Assembly: GCF_937973075.1 (NCBI RefSeq) | Contig: NZ_CALBWL010000061.1 | Span: 1-64,000 of the forward strand | Direction: 5' to 3' | DNA: 64,000 bases | From: an uncultured Campylobacter sp. | Lineage (GTDB): Bacteria; Campylobacterota; Campylobacteria; Campylobacterales; Campylobacteraceae | Shown here: piece by piece, positions 1-8,265 of the stretch | Layout of the letters: every line of letters begins with the position of its first letter | Position numbering within the stretch: the stretch's first letter is position 1 | Notes under the pieces: model-generated | Seen by the model: only the letters and a program-made list of their open reading frames with translations | The model's database searches: none | Told to the model about the DNA's origin: nothing | Program-made: the position numbers and the translations under genes

Positions 1-567
1 TTTATCTATGATGCCGAGGGAATTGACGTGGCGCTTCTTAAAAAGCTAAAAGAGCAGCTGCGCGTAGGGCTTTGCGAATATATCAAGGAGCGCCCTGGCG
101 CAAAATTTATCCCCGTAAGCGCCTATCCCGCGGGGCGTAACGGCGTGTGGAGCGTGCCGTGCGACGCGGCATTTCCGAGCGCTACGCAAAATGAGCTTAA
201 TCTGCAAGACGTAAAGACTCTCTATGCCAACGGATGTCGCATGGTTTGCGAGGGCGCGAATATGCCAAGCACGCTTGAGGCGATCGATTTTATGCTCGCG
301 CAAAAAGACTTTCTTTTTGGCCCTGCCAAAGCGGCGAATGCGGGCGGCGTGGCTACAAGCGGGCTTGAGATGGCGCAAAACGCGCAGATGGCGTCGTGGA
401 GCTTCGAGGAGGTCGATAGCAAGCTGCGCGAGATCATGCGCCACATATTCCGCACCAGCTACGAGACCTCGAAGGAATTCGGCGCGGAGGGCAATCTCGT
501 GTTGGGCTCGAATATCGCGGGATTTCGCCGCGTAGCCGATGCGATGCTGGATCAAGGTTTGGTTTAA
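1..567 (+). CDS. gdhA: Glutamate dehydrogenase, C-terminal part
   Basis: The reading frame is open from base 1, so the gene starts before the window; about 188 C-terminal residues are present. It would interconvert glutamate and 2-oxoglutarate plus ammonia in the cytoplasm. Recognisable hexameric GDH features are the 'GANMPST' segment, the 'GPAKAANAGGVATSGLEMAQN' type glycine-rich stretch and the C-terminal 'ADAMLDQGLV' end, all typical of the NADP-linked bacterial enzyme. The substrate domain lies outside the window, so coenzyme choice is inferred from family resemblance. A hairpin follows the stop codon. Nothing looks broken. Confidence 0.93.
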   Translation, partial: FIYDAEGIDVALLKKLKEQLRVGLCEYIKERPGAKFIPVSAYPAGRNGVWSVPCDAAFPSATQNELNLQDVKTLYANGCRMVCEGANMPSTLEAIDFMLAQKDFLFGPAKAANAGGVATSGLEMAQNAQMASWSFEEVDSKLREIMRHIFRTSYETSKEFGAEGNLVLGSNIAGFRRVADAMLDQGLV

Positions 568-589
568 GCTCAACTCGCTTTATTTTGTA

Positions 590-644
590 AAAAGCGGTAG
601 CTCGCTTTTAAATTTAAGCTCTTTAAATTTACGGCGAGCTTTTT
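590..644 (+). terminator. Probable terminator of gdhA
   Basis: There are two alternative stems. A perfect 7-bp AAAAGCG/CGCTTTT hairpin with a 6-base loop lies at 590-609. AGCTCGC at 599-605 also pairs with GCGAGCT at 634-640, which is followed by a run of five T. It lies just downstream of the gdhA stop. Confidence 0.5.
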
Positions 645-1037
645 GGCTGCAGCGGGTTTGATAAAATTTCAATCGTTTGCGCCGAGGATATAGCCGCTCA
701 TCGCCATAATTCACTCTGCGCGGTTTGCGTTGGTATCTTGCGCGCTGTGTAAATTTTAAATGGCACTCAGGCGCAGTGCGGTTTTAAAATTTTAGCTCGT
801 CGTAGCGATACTTTTAAAATTTAGCCGCAAGCATGACAAAGACCGCCCAGCCAAATTTCATCTTTAAATTTGGCTGGTAAATTCCGCCCGTTAAATTTAG
901 CTTTGAAATTCTGCGTTTAAATTTAGCCTAAATTTTATCTCAGCTCGCCCGTGCAGTGCATAAATTTACACCGCGCACGGGCTGAGCGTTTACCGCAGTT
1001 TGGCATAATGGCGCAAATTTTATCCAAAGGTTGCAAT
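610..1037. other. Non-coding gap, AAATTT-rich
   Basis: I see no plausible gene between gdhA and the DUF4197 gene. The stretch is made of short runs such as AAATTTAG and AAAATTTTAG alternating with GC-rich words, as in other gaps of this window. The promoter for the next gene probably lies near its end but no clear -35/-10 pair stands out. Confidence 0.6.
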
Positions 1038-1769
1038 ATGAAAAAATTTATGATTTTGTTTGCCGCTGCGGCTCTGTCGCTTGCGCATGCGGACGTGACG
1101 GATATTCTAAAGCAGGGCGCAGACGCGCTCGGTGCGACTAGGAGCGGAAACTACAAGGATCTGCTCGCTTCCGCCGCAAACCGCGCCGTAGCCGAGCTCG
1201 CCAAGGGCTACATCCACAGCAAGACCGCTAAAATCGAGCTTCCTCCTTCGCTGAAGGCGGCTGCGAAGCTTGCGAGAAAGGTGGGTGGCGATAAATGGGA
1301 GCGCGAGCTCGTCATGAGTATGAACGATGCCGCTACCAAGGCGGTAAGCGGCGCGAGCAAGATATTTTTGCAAGATCTGAAATCGATGAGCGACGCCGAC
1401 GTTAAAAAGCTCATCGGCGGCGGTGACACGGCGCTTAGCGAGTATCTGCAGAGCAAATCGGGCGCGAAGCTGCGGGCGGTTTTTAGGCCGATCGTAAGCG
1501 ATATGATGAGCAAAAACAGCTTTGCGACAGCGTATAACGGGCTAAATTCCTTCGCGCAAAACAAGATCGCGGGCAATGAAGCGGTGCAAAATATCGCGCG
1601 CGGGCTGGGCGCGAGCGAGTATCTGCCTAAGCAGGGCGAGGATTTGAACGATTACATCACGCAAAAGACGCTGGACGGGCTATTTGCGGTGATGAGAGAA
1701 AAAGAAAGCACGCTTCGCGACAGCGCCGTCGGCAAAGGTGCAGGGATTTTAGGCAAGGTGCTGAAATAA
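1038..1769 (+). CDS. DUF4197 family exported protein
   Basis: A 243-residue protein with an N-terminal signal peptide (a lysine pair, then a hydrophobic stretch to about residue 18, ending ALSLAHA before DVTD). The mature part matches the DUF4197 pattern: an early 'GALGATR'-like segment, an 'AAKLARKVGGDKWERELV' type helix and a 'MNDAATKAV' helix, followed by a helical C-terminal half. DUF4197 proteins are exported and of unknown function. I chose the ATG at 1038 rather than an upstream ATG because an AAAGG Shine-Dalgarno sits 7 bases before it and the signal peptide starts there. It appears to stand alone. Confidence 0.85.
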   Translation: MKKFMILFAAAALSLAHADVTDILKQGADALGATRSGNYKDLLASAANRAVAELAKGYIHSKTAKIELPPSLKAAAKLARKVGGDKWERELVMSMNDAATKAVSGASKIFLQDLKSMSDADVKKLIGGGDTALSEYLQSKSGAKLRAVFRPIVSDMMSKNSFATAYNGLNSFAQNKIAGNEAVQNIARGLGASEYLPKQGEDLNDYITQKTLDGLFAVMREKESTLRDSAVGKGAGILGKVLK

Positions 1770-1774
1770 AACTT

Positions 1775-1802
1775 GCGGCGAAGGCTGCGTAAATTTCGCC
1801 GC
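1775..1802 (+). terminator. Hairpin after the DUF4197 gene
   Basis: A perfect 8-bp stem, GCGGCGAA (1775-1782) with TTCGCCGC (1795-1802), begins 5 bases after the stop codon. It has no clear T run, so it may be a weak or factor-assisted terminator. Confidence 0.4.
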
Positions 1803-2220
1803 ATAGCCGCTTATAATTGCTTTGCGCCGTAAGCTTGGGTAGCCTAAAGCTGTGCGCAAAGCGCCCTCTCGTGCAAGACAGCTGCTTGCGCCAAAGCGGG
1901 CGCGCGGCGGAATTTAGAGGTTCATTTGTCGCGCGTTTTCGCGCGATCGATTTTATACGATAATCTTGTACGGAGTTTAGTCTGCGAAATTTGAAACTGT
2001 AAAATTTAGAAATTTAGCAAGACGTAAAAGATTTGAAATTTTAGAATTCCATGCGGTATTTAGATGCGCGCATAAATTAGCGCTACGTCTGAAATTTTAA
2101 AAAACGGCGAAGTATCGGGAAGTAGAGCGGTAACAGATAAGCGCGTAAAAGTAAAGCAAGAAAGTCGTCTTGTAAATTTCGCTTCTTTCATATCTCTTTT
2201 TATGTTCCGCAAAAACCGGT
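1803..2220. other. Non-coding gap before the immunity-like islet
   Basis: No credible coding sequence on either strand. The left half is GC-rich and hairpin-prone, the right half contains AAATTT and GAATTC words and then becomes AT-rich towards the islet at 2221. This may be the boundary of an acquired segment; I see no direct repeats or integrase. Confidence 0.5.
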
Positions 2221-2493
2221 TTACTCATTAGTTCTGTTATTTTCCGATTCCATTTTTCTTAATTCTTTAAGCGCTCTATTATGGACATCGGCTTTCTTGC
2301 AAACTCTGCCCTGGACGGCAACATATCTTACTAAATTTATATCATTTGTATCGATTGCTATCAATAATCTACCCATAAGCCTTTCCTCTACAAAAAACGT
2401 ATAATCGCACTTTGCACACAAAGTACTTTCATAAATTATAAATAATAACAGAACTACTACGGCGCAAATTATAAATTTTAATGCTTTAACCAT
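2221..2493 (-). CDS. Small membrane-anchored hypothetical protein
   Basis: A 90-residue protein that I do not recognise. Residues 5-22 form one hydrophobic segment (FIICAVVVLLLFIIY), so it is anchored in the inner membrane or carries an uncleaved signal. The rest is charged and contains cysteines at about residues 26, 29, 63 and 65. A good AAGGAG ribosome site precedes the ATG. It is the last of six same-strand AT-rich genes. By context it could belong to the immunity-like group, but nothing in its own sequence shows that. Confidence 0.6.
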   Translation of the reverse strand: MVKALKFIICAVVVLLLFIIYESTLCAKCDYTFFVEERLMGRLLIAIDTNDINLVRYVAVQGRVCKKADVHNRALKELRKMESENNRTNE

Positions 2494-2556
2494 ATTTTCT
2501 CCTTGTGTGTATTCTTGCCCGTATATATTGATAATGTCGATTAGCGAGGCATTATA

Positions 2557-3342
2557 TCACTTCTTATTTTTAAATTTTAATCTCTTTCGCTTTATTTTTA
2601 TGAAATTTTCTAACTGCTTATCGGTAAAATTTAAAACCTCTTTTCGGTTTTGCAAATTTACGTAGGTGTGCCTTATATCACAGCATCTATAAAAAATATA
2701 TTTCCAATTTTTAATTAGCCAGTCCGCTTCTACCATATTTTTATCTGTTTTAAATAAAAACGGCAGAACCCATAAGCCTGCCTTGTAGCCGCTAATTACG
2801 ATCAATTTTATAAAATTTACCTCATCATCGTCTTTTGCTTTTACTACGATAAAGCTTACATTTTTCTCATATGGATAGCTGGATTTTCTACATTCGATAA
2901 TATCTCCGATCTTGATCTTTTCGAGGAATTTCAAGAGAGGAATACTAAGCTTTTCTATCAAATTTGTCCTTATGCGTCTATTGCGTCCGAATTTATCCCT
3001 AGATTTTGTCAGTCTGAAACCAGGGATTGTTTCGTCGCAATCTTTTAGTTCATCGCTACTAAGATAATTATCGGAGCATATAAATACCTCCTGGGGGCTT
3101 GCATTGATACCGAAATTTGCTAAATTACGAATCAATTGCTCCTTGTCCACGACAAATCCCGCTTTGCTTGATAGCATCTCGCTAGGAAGCTCAAAATATC
3201 TGGTATCTTTTAAATTTAAAAGACAAGGATTTTCTGTCCAGAAACAGCGCTCATCGCAGACCATAAGCTCATCGTCGTTAAATTTTATAATATCGCCTCT
3301 TTGTAAATCATTGTCGAAGGTTGATATTGGTAAGATAGTCAT
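2557..3342 (-). CDS. Hypothetical protein, possible immunity protein
   Basis: A 261-residue soluble protein without signal peptide, acidic in the first half and with a strongly basic C-terminal tail (IKIKRKRLKFKNKK). It has 'RGDIIKFNDDELMV' near the start and 'IGDIIECRKS' around residue 145, which look like an internal repeat of a small beta-rich domain. It ends with a 'DWLIKNWKYIFYRCCDIRHTYV' type segment. I do not recognise a family with confidence. Its own AAGGA ribosome site, low G+C and position beside an Imm53 gene suggest a polymorphic-toxin immunity protein, which is inference only. Confidence 0.6.
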   Translation of the reverse strand: MTILPISTFDNDLQRGDIIKFNDDELMVCDERCFWTENPCLLNLKDTRYFELPSEMLSSKAGFVVDKEQLIRNLANFGINASPQEVFICSDNYLSSDELKDCDETIPGFRLTKSRDKFGRNRRIRTNLIEKLSIPLLKFLEKIKIGDIIECRKSSYPYEKNVSFIVVKAKDDDEVNFIKLIVISGYKAGLWVLPFLFKTDKNMVEADWLIKNWKYIFYRCCDIRHTYVNLQNRKEVLNFTDKQLENFIKIKRKRLKFKNKK

Positions 3343-3411
3343 TCAAAGTCCTTTTTTGCTTGCTAGATTAAACATGTTCATAATAAATTTTCGTTATTTG
3401 TAATCGCTAAA

Positions 3412-4044
3412 TTACACCTCTATAACCACATCCTTATACTTTTCATAAAGCCTCGGCTTTAAAATTTTATCACGATACTCTTTGCCCGCCTTAGTCATAC
3501 ACATCCAGTGGCTAAATCTACTCCATGTGTTAGGGTCTTTCCAAGTTATCTCTGCTTTGGGAGTTATGTTCTCCTCTTCTAAAAATTTATACCCAAAAAA
3601 GAAATTATCTCTAAAATAGACCCACTTCTCATAAAGCGACATACCTAGATCGATCTTGGATAAATTCGTATCGAAGTCAGCCCATTTCTTTCTTAAATTT
3701 TCGCCCTCTATGCCGAAGTCTATCATACCCCCTAAAAACAGCTGACCCATTACTCCGAAATACTCTCCCGCGTATGTCGGATAGGCTGAAATTTCAGGAT
3801 TATCTTCGTCCGCTAGCTTATAGTCGCTTTGGATAATCCAATGTAGTTCAAACCATTCGTACCAATCAAAGATTTCATATTCAATGTAATCCAAAATATC
3901 TTTTTTTCTGGTACCGGGAATTTGAGCTAATATGCGAATAAACGAATCCATCCAGCAATCAAATCCTAAAGCCTTATAAAGTTCTTCATCTTTGTTAAAA
4001 ACCCAGCCGTATAGTTCATTCGGTTTTAAAATTTTAAATTTCAT
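3412..4044 (-). CDS. Hypothetical protein of the immunity-like islet
   Basis: A 210-residue soluble protein rich in tryptophan, tyrosine and phenylalanine (for example 'FDWYEWFELHWI' near residue 60). It has no signal peptide and no catalytic motif I can name. Strong ribosome site AAGGAG 6 bases before the ATG. Aromatic-rich acidic proteins of this size are common among toxin-immunity partners and among Campylobacter orphan genes. I cannot assign a family. Same strand, similar spacing and similar base composition as its neighbours. Confidence 0.6.
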   Translation of the reverse strand: MKFKILKPNELYGWVFNKDEELYKALGFDCWMDSFIRILAQIPGTRKKDILDYIEYEIFDWYEWFELHWIIQSDYKLADEDNPEISAYPTYAGEYFGVMGQLFLGGMIDFGIEGENLRKKWADFDTNLSKIDLGMSLYEKWVYFRDNFFFGYKFLEEENITPKAEITWKDPNTWSRFSHWMCMTKAGKEYRDKILKPRLYEKYKDVVIEV

Positions 4045-4111
4045 AGTATCTCCTTTTTAAATTTAATCGGTTGGCGATATAAATTTACCTCATCGATCTG
4101 TTTAATTGATC

Positions 4112-4648
4112 TCATATAAACTCGCTAATATAAAAATTATTTGATTCCGAGAGTTTAGGCATACTTTTTATTATTTCATCTAAATCGACGCTCTTTATTT
4201 CGGCGCAATTTTTTACATCGCCGCAGATACCGATAAAAACAAGATCGTCTCTATTTTTGCCTATAAATTTACCCTTTGCATAATAGCCGCCTTCGAATCT
4301 TTCATAGGCTATATAATATAGTATTTGCTTTAAAATTTCACTTTGATCCAGCTTGAAAAAGGTGCAGAATTTCGCGCCCTTCATATCTTGCGATATGTCG
4401 GTGGCGCCTACGGAGCTTTTTTCATATTTTTTAAGATCTATTTTTCCGATATTGTTTTCATATCCTTCGCCTATTGCTCCAAGCACGTGAAAATCCCTAT
4501 CTATCTCGCCGTAAATATCAAAAAACAGATAGCTACCCTTAAAGCTTTTATAGGCGAATTCCTTTACGGCGTCCTTAATGATTTCGATATTTGCAAGCGT
4601 TACTTCGGTCTTTTTGCAAGATTTGTTTTTTATCTCGACTTCGATCAT
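4112..4648 (-). CDS. Hypothetical protein of the immunity-like islet
   Basis: A 178-residue soluble protein, lysine- and glutamate-rich. I do not recognise it. Two stretches resemble each other loosely (around residues 37-60 'FKGSYLFFDIYGEIDRD' and 117-140 'FEGGYYAKGKFIGKNRD'), which suggests a duplicated alpha/beta unit. The ribosome site AAAGGAG precedes the ATG. It sits between two other small AT-rich genes on the same strand, and a role as an immunity protein is possible from context alone. Confidence 0.58.
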   Translation of the reverse strand: MIEVEIKNKSCKKTEVTLANIEIIKDAVKEFAYKSFKGSYLFFDIYGEIDRDFHVLGAIGEGYENNIGKIDLKKYEKSSVGATDISQDMKGAKFCTFFKLDQSEILKQILYYIAYERFEGGYYAKGKFIGKNRDDLVFIGICGDVKNCAEIKSVDLDEIIKSMPKLSESNNFYISEFI

Positions 4649-4677
4649 CTAGGCTCCTTTATTTGCCTTGCTAAATT

Positions 4678-4953
4678 TTAATCCATTAGCCATTTTACCA
4701 CGTATTCCAATAATTCCTCTAAATTCTCGGCTCCGCAACTTCCTTTGAGTTCGTTTTCCGTGGCATTGATGAAAAACCAATCCTCGTCATCTCTATCGAC
4801 ATTTATTTTGATCGGCTTTTTCCCGCTCTCGCCATCGATTTTAATCAACCAACCGGGATTATCGACCGTTTCTAGCGTAAGGCCATATTCATGCTCCCAT
4901 TCTCCGTCGCATTTGGAAGCGTACCAGTTTTGTATGAGTTTTAGATTACTCAT
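4678..4953 (-). CDS. Imm53 family immunity protein
   Basis: A 91-residue acidic protein matching the Imm53 family of polymorphic-toxin immunity proteins. It starts with 'LIQNWYASKCDGEWEHEYG', continues with 'ETVDNPGWLIKID', has a central 'DWFFINATENELKGSCGAENLEELL' type block and ends after an amphipathic helix. Members protect their host against the C-terminal toxin domain of a cognate Rhs, CDI or T6SS effector. No toxin gene is visible in this window, so this looks like an orphan immunity gene, useful against toxins of competing strains. Strong AAAGGAGG ribosome site. Confidence 0.82.
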   Translation of the reverse strand: MSNLKLIQNWYASKCDGEWEHEYGLTLETVDNPGWLIKIDGESGKKPIKINVDRDDEDWFFINATENELKGSCGAENLEELLEYVVKWLMD

Positions 4954-5045
4954 TGTTTCCTCCTTTAATTTTATAAATTTTAAAATTCTCGATTTGTTAG
5001 GCTTGGATATTGCAATTGAAGCAGGGCTTCTTTGCTATTTAAATT

Positions 5046-5399
5046 TTAATCGCTTATTAGAAATTTCTTTTCTACGCCATCTTCCTTTATGTCGATTATC
5101 TTCCATCCCGGTCTATTTAAAAATTTTATAGCTTTTTCATCCAGTTCGGACAATGGCTCCTCAAGATTAAATTTAGTTTTATAGTAATATAGCGAAATAT
5201 CTCTTTTATTGCCCTGCTCCATAAGCTGCATTATGCACTTGTCGTTTGAATCACCGGTTATATGGCGGTTTATCATCATAAACGCCTCGCAGCTTTTATG
5301 AAACGGGAAGCGGCCGAAGTTAAAAAGATTGCCGACGAGCTCAAATACAAGGACAAAAAACAGAAATAAAATGAATAGTTTAATTCCTCTGCGTTTCAT
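5046..5399 (-). CDS. Small exported or membrane-anchored hypothetical protein
   Basis: A 117-residue protein with an N-terminal hydrophobic segment (residues 7-27, 'LFILFLFFVLVFELVG') after a positively charged start, followed by a soluble domain that would face the periplasm. It has two cysteines (near residues 36 and 55) that could form a disulfide. I do not recognise the family. It is the first gene of the minus-strand AT-rich islet. The start ATG has only a weak ribosome site, GGAAG, 6 to 7 bases upstream. Confidence 0.6.
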   Translation of the reverse strand: MKRRGIKLFILFLFFVLVFELVGNLFNFGRFPFHKSCEAFMMINRHITGDSNDKCIMQLMEQGNKRDISLYYYKTKFNLEEPLSELDEKAIKFLNRPGWKIIDIKEDGVEKKFLISD

Positions 5400-5517
5400 T
5401 GCGGCGCTTCCTAAATTTTGAAATCAAAGATTCGTTTGTGTTTTAAATACATAAACGGTATTTGCGCTCAAGTCGCGGGTGTACTCAAACGCTAGTAGTA
5501 GCAACCGGGCGCAAAAT

Positions 5518-6870
5518 TTACGATGCTATCTCGCCTTTTGCGCCGCCGGTTGCGGTGGATTCGCTTTCGTCCATAATGATGAGCTGTTTTGCGCGTTTAA
5601 TCTTGGCGTCGTCGCGAAACGCCCCGCGCACCTTGTCCATGCCGGTGTAAAATTCCTTCATCAAAACAAGGCACAAATACGCGCCAAATTCCGTCGTGTG
5701 GATGATCTCGCCCTCGATCCGCACGGCGCCTGCAAGCCTTAGCAGGCTAAGCTCTCTGCCTAGTTCGCGGCGCAAATTTAGATCGTTTGCGGCGTTAAAT
5801 TTAGCGATGTTGATCTCGCCGTTAAAAAGCTCGGTCAAAAAGAGGTATTTTGCGCGCTCGGATCTGCTAAAATCGCAAGTGGCGATGACGGTGCTTTCGT
5901 TTTTGCGCACCCTGCTTGCGTACTCTTCGAGGTTGAACGCATTTACGAGCAGCCTGCCGCCTAGGAAACTAAACGCGCCGCTTCCGATGCCTACGTATTC
6001 GTGATTTGTGCCTACGTATTCGTCGCTCATATTTGATTTTTCGCGAGCAAAAGCCCATGCGTTGCTGCGGTGCCAGCTTGCAAATTCCTTGCAGATGATG
6101 GAGTAAAACTCCTCCTCGTGATCTACATTGCTAACGCCGAGGCTTCGCGCTATTTGATCGCGCATCAAAGGCGATTTCATCAGCGGATACAGCGTGATCT
6201 GCTCGGGCTTCACCGCCTTTGCCGCTTCGATGTCGCGAAGTAAAATTTCGCGAGTTTGAAACGGAAAATTAAAGATCAAATCCAGGCTTAAAATCGGCAA
6301 AATTCCAACCGCTCGAGATAGCTTTTCTTGCAAAATTTCGCCCGAGCCGAATTTGTCATAGCGCGAAGCTTTGCGTAAAATATCATCATCAAAGCTCTGA
6401 ACCCCCACGCTTAGGCGGTCTATAAGCCCGCGAAATCGCAGCAAACTCTCAGGCTCGATGTGGTTGGGATCGCTCTCACACGAGACCTCTTTGATGCTAA
6501 AAAGCGACTTGGCAAGCTCCAGCGTGCGCGCTAGCTCATCCTCATCGATAAGCGTCGTGCCGCCGCCTACATAAAGCGTCTCAAAGTCGTAGCCTGCGTC
6601 CTTCGTGCGCTGCATCTCGGTGCGTAGCGCGCCGAAATACGCCTTGCACGCGCCGCGTTCGTAGGCGTATTTGTGAAAGGAGCAGTACGGACAAAACGTG
6701 TGGCAAAAGGGTATGTGCATGTAGAGCATATATTTTTTATCGGGGTTTGGAATTTTGGCGATATTTTCCTGCGTGATGTCGATTCTAAGGGAATTATATA
6801 GAGATTTTTGCATAGTTTCGGCGGCGTATTTTTTGGCGAAGCTATGTACCATTTGACTGATAAAATTCAT
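5518..6870 (-). CDS. HemN/HemW-like radical SAM protein
   Basis: A 450-residue cytoplasmic radical SAM enzyme of the coproporphyrinogen III oxidase-like superfamily. The Fe-S/SAM motif is CHTFCPYC (CX3CX2C) near residue 56. It is followed by 'LYVGGGTTLID' (the GGGTP-like element), 'VSCESDPNHI' and 'RLSVGVQSFDDDIL', all characteristic of the HemN/HemW group. The C-terminal domain has 'YVGIGSGAFSFL'. True HemN makes protoporphyrinogen, HemW handles heme and ChuW/HutW degrades heme anaerobically; I cannot decide among them, and no heme-uptake genes are next to it. The C-terminal 30 residues are low-complexity and serine/glycine-rich. It is followed 69 bases upstream by azlD, so it may share that transcript. 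Confidence 0.82.
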   Translation of the reverse strand: MNFISQMVHSFAKKYAAETMQKSLYNSLRIDITQENIAKIPNPDKKYMLYMHIPFCHTFCPYCSFHKYAYERGACKAYFGALRTEMQRTKDAGYDFETLYVGGGTTLIDEDELARTLELAKSLFSIKEVSCESDPNHIEPESLLRFRGLIDRLSVGVQSFDDDILRKASRYDKFGSGEILQEKLSRAVGILPILSLDLIFNFPFQTREILLRDIEAAKAVKPEQITLYPLMKSPLMRDQIARSLGVSNVDHEEEFYSIICKEFASWHRSNAWAFAREKSNMSDEYVGTNHEYVGIGSGAFSFLGGRLLVNAFNLEEYASRVRKNESTVIATCDFSRSERAKYLFLTELFNGEINIAKFNAANDLNLRRELGRELSLLRLAGAVRIEGEIIHTTEFGAYLCLVLMKEFYTGMDKVRGAFRDDAKIKRAKQLIIMDESESTATGGAKGEIAS

Positions 6871-6939
6871 AAAACTTTAACCTTTTTTAAACTTAAAAAC
6901 TAATTTTTGAAGTTTATCGAAAACTAACTTATAAATTTA

Positions 6940-7287
6940 TCAATAATTTAATAAAAAGCGTAGCGCCGCCATATATATTAGCGTAGGAAGCGCTATCGTA
7001 ACGAGCGAATTGCGAAATTTAGCATGCACGACAAACGCAATAATTAGGCAAAATAGCAGCGTCGCCGTTTGCAGGACGTCCGCGCTAAAAGCCCGCTCGC
7101 CCGAAAAGCTAGGCAGCATCGTCTTAAGCGCATAGATCGTCAAAACGACCATTATCAAAAGGCCCGAGTTTTTCTGCAGATACGATAAGCTTGGACTCGC
7201 GGTCTTTTTCTTAAAAAGTAGCAGCGGCAAAAATCGCGTCAAAATCGTAGCGAGCGAGGCTAGAAAGATATAGGGCAAAATTTCCAC
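6940..7287 (-). CDS. azlD: Branched-chain amino acid export protein AzlD
   Basis: A 115-residue membrane protein with about four hydrophobic segments, typical of AzlD (starting 'LPYIFLASLATILTRFLPLLLF'). AzlD is the small partner of AzlC, and the pair exports branched-chain amino acids and analogues across the inner membrane. The start is GTG and overlaps the TAG stop of azlC in the form TAGTG, so the two are translationally coupled. Length is normal for the family. Confidence 0.88.
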   Translation of the reverse strand: MEILPYIFLASLATILTRFLPLLLFKKKTASPSLSYLQKNSGLLIMVVLTIYALKTMLPSFSGERAFSADVLQTATLLFCLIIAFVVHAKFRNSLVTIALPTLIYMAALRFLLNY

Positions 7288-8045
7288 TACCTGTTCCTTT
7301 TTAAGAATTTTCGCAGCCTGCGTCCCGCGAGCGAAGGTCGCTCGAAGTATTTACGAAAGAGCAGCAAAACCGCAGTACCAAAAATCAGAGTACCAAATAA
7401 AAAGTATTTTGTAGGAAAGATAAAAAGCCCCGCAAATGCGCAGGCAAAGCCCAGCAATAGCACTTTGTATTGCGGATTTGCTTTAAAAACTTCATAGGTT
7501 AGCATCGCGAAAAGCGCCGTTAGGCTAAACTCGACCCCGCTAAAATCAAGCTTCAAGCTTGCTCCTAAAACAGCCCCCGCAACGACGCCCGCGACCCAGT
7601 AGGAATGATTTAAGACCGCGGTTAGATTATAGAGCAGATCAAGCTCTTTTAATCTTTGCGGCGTTACGGGCTGTTCGCCGCTAAGCTCCTCGGGGCGCAA
7701 AAACGCGCGAGCTTTTAGCAGCGCAAAGGTTTCGTCCGTAAGGGCATATACGGCGTAAATTTTATGACGCACGAAGCGCAGCTCGTCCAGTAGCGACATC
7801 GTGTAGAAAAAATGGCGAAAATTTAGTAAAAACGCCACGACGAAGGTATCTACGAGCGAGGCGTGAGTTACGATGAAGGCAATCAGCACGAACTCCACGC
7901 TGCCTGCGTAGATCAGCAGCGAGGTTAGCACGAGCGCCCATACGGGCAGGTCTTGGCTGATGCCGTAGATACCAAACGCCAGCCCCAGCGGCACGTAGCC
8001 CATCATCACGGCGAGGGTGGATCTAAAAATTTCAAATTTACTCAT
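7287..8045 (-). CDS. azlC: Branched-chain amino acid exporter AzlC
   Basis: A 252-residue inner-membrane protein with about seven hydrophobic segments. It carries the AzlC hallmarks 'GYVPLGLAFGI' near residue 15, 'YAGSVEFVLIAF' near 47 and 'NFRHFFYTMSLL' near 75. It is the large subunit of the AzlCD exporter of the LIV-E class. The first of a two-gene operon with azlD, which overlaps it by one base. Substrate is inferred from the family, not visible in the sequence. Confidence 0.9.
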   Translation of the reverse strand: MSKFEIFRSTLAVMMGYVPLGLAFGIYGISQDLPVWALVLTSLLIYAGSVEFVLIAFIVTHASLVDTFVVAFLLNFRHFFYTMSLLDELRFVRHKIYAVYALTDETFALLKARAFLRPEELSGEQPVTPQRLKELDLLYNLTAVLNHSYWVAGVVAGAVLGASLKLDFSGVEFSLTALFAMLTYEVFKANPQYKVLLLGFACAFAGLFIFPTKYFLFGTLIFGTAVLLLFRKYFERPSLAGRRLRKFLKRNR

Positions 8046-8265
8046 AGCTTTCCTAAATTTAAAAGCGCGATTGTAGCTAAAATTTGATTAAATTTTATAG
8101 GGCGTGCGGGCAAATCTGTGCCGCTGCGAGCGAGTTTTGCGCTGTGATTCGCCGCAAGAGGAGCTGTAAAATTTGCTCGCTTCGGCGCCGTAAAATTTTA
8201 AAATTTAGCTTGCATAGAATTTTGCGAAATTTTAAAATTCCGGGGAGCGGATTTTTAAATTTAGC

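Noticed and set aside
2221..5399. Prophage or insertion sequence
   Set aside because: No integrase, transposase, phage structural gene or terminal repeats found; only small AT-rich genes.
8046..8265. A 61-codon frame in the azlC-pit gap
   Set aside because: Arginine/cysteine-rich translation of AAATTTTAAAATTT-type repeats, no ribosome site; non-coding.
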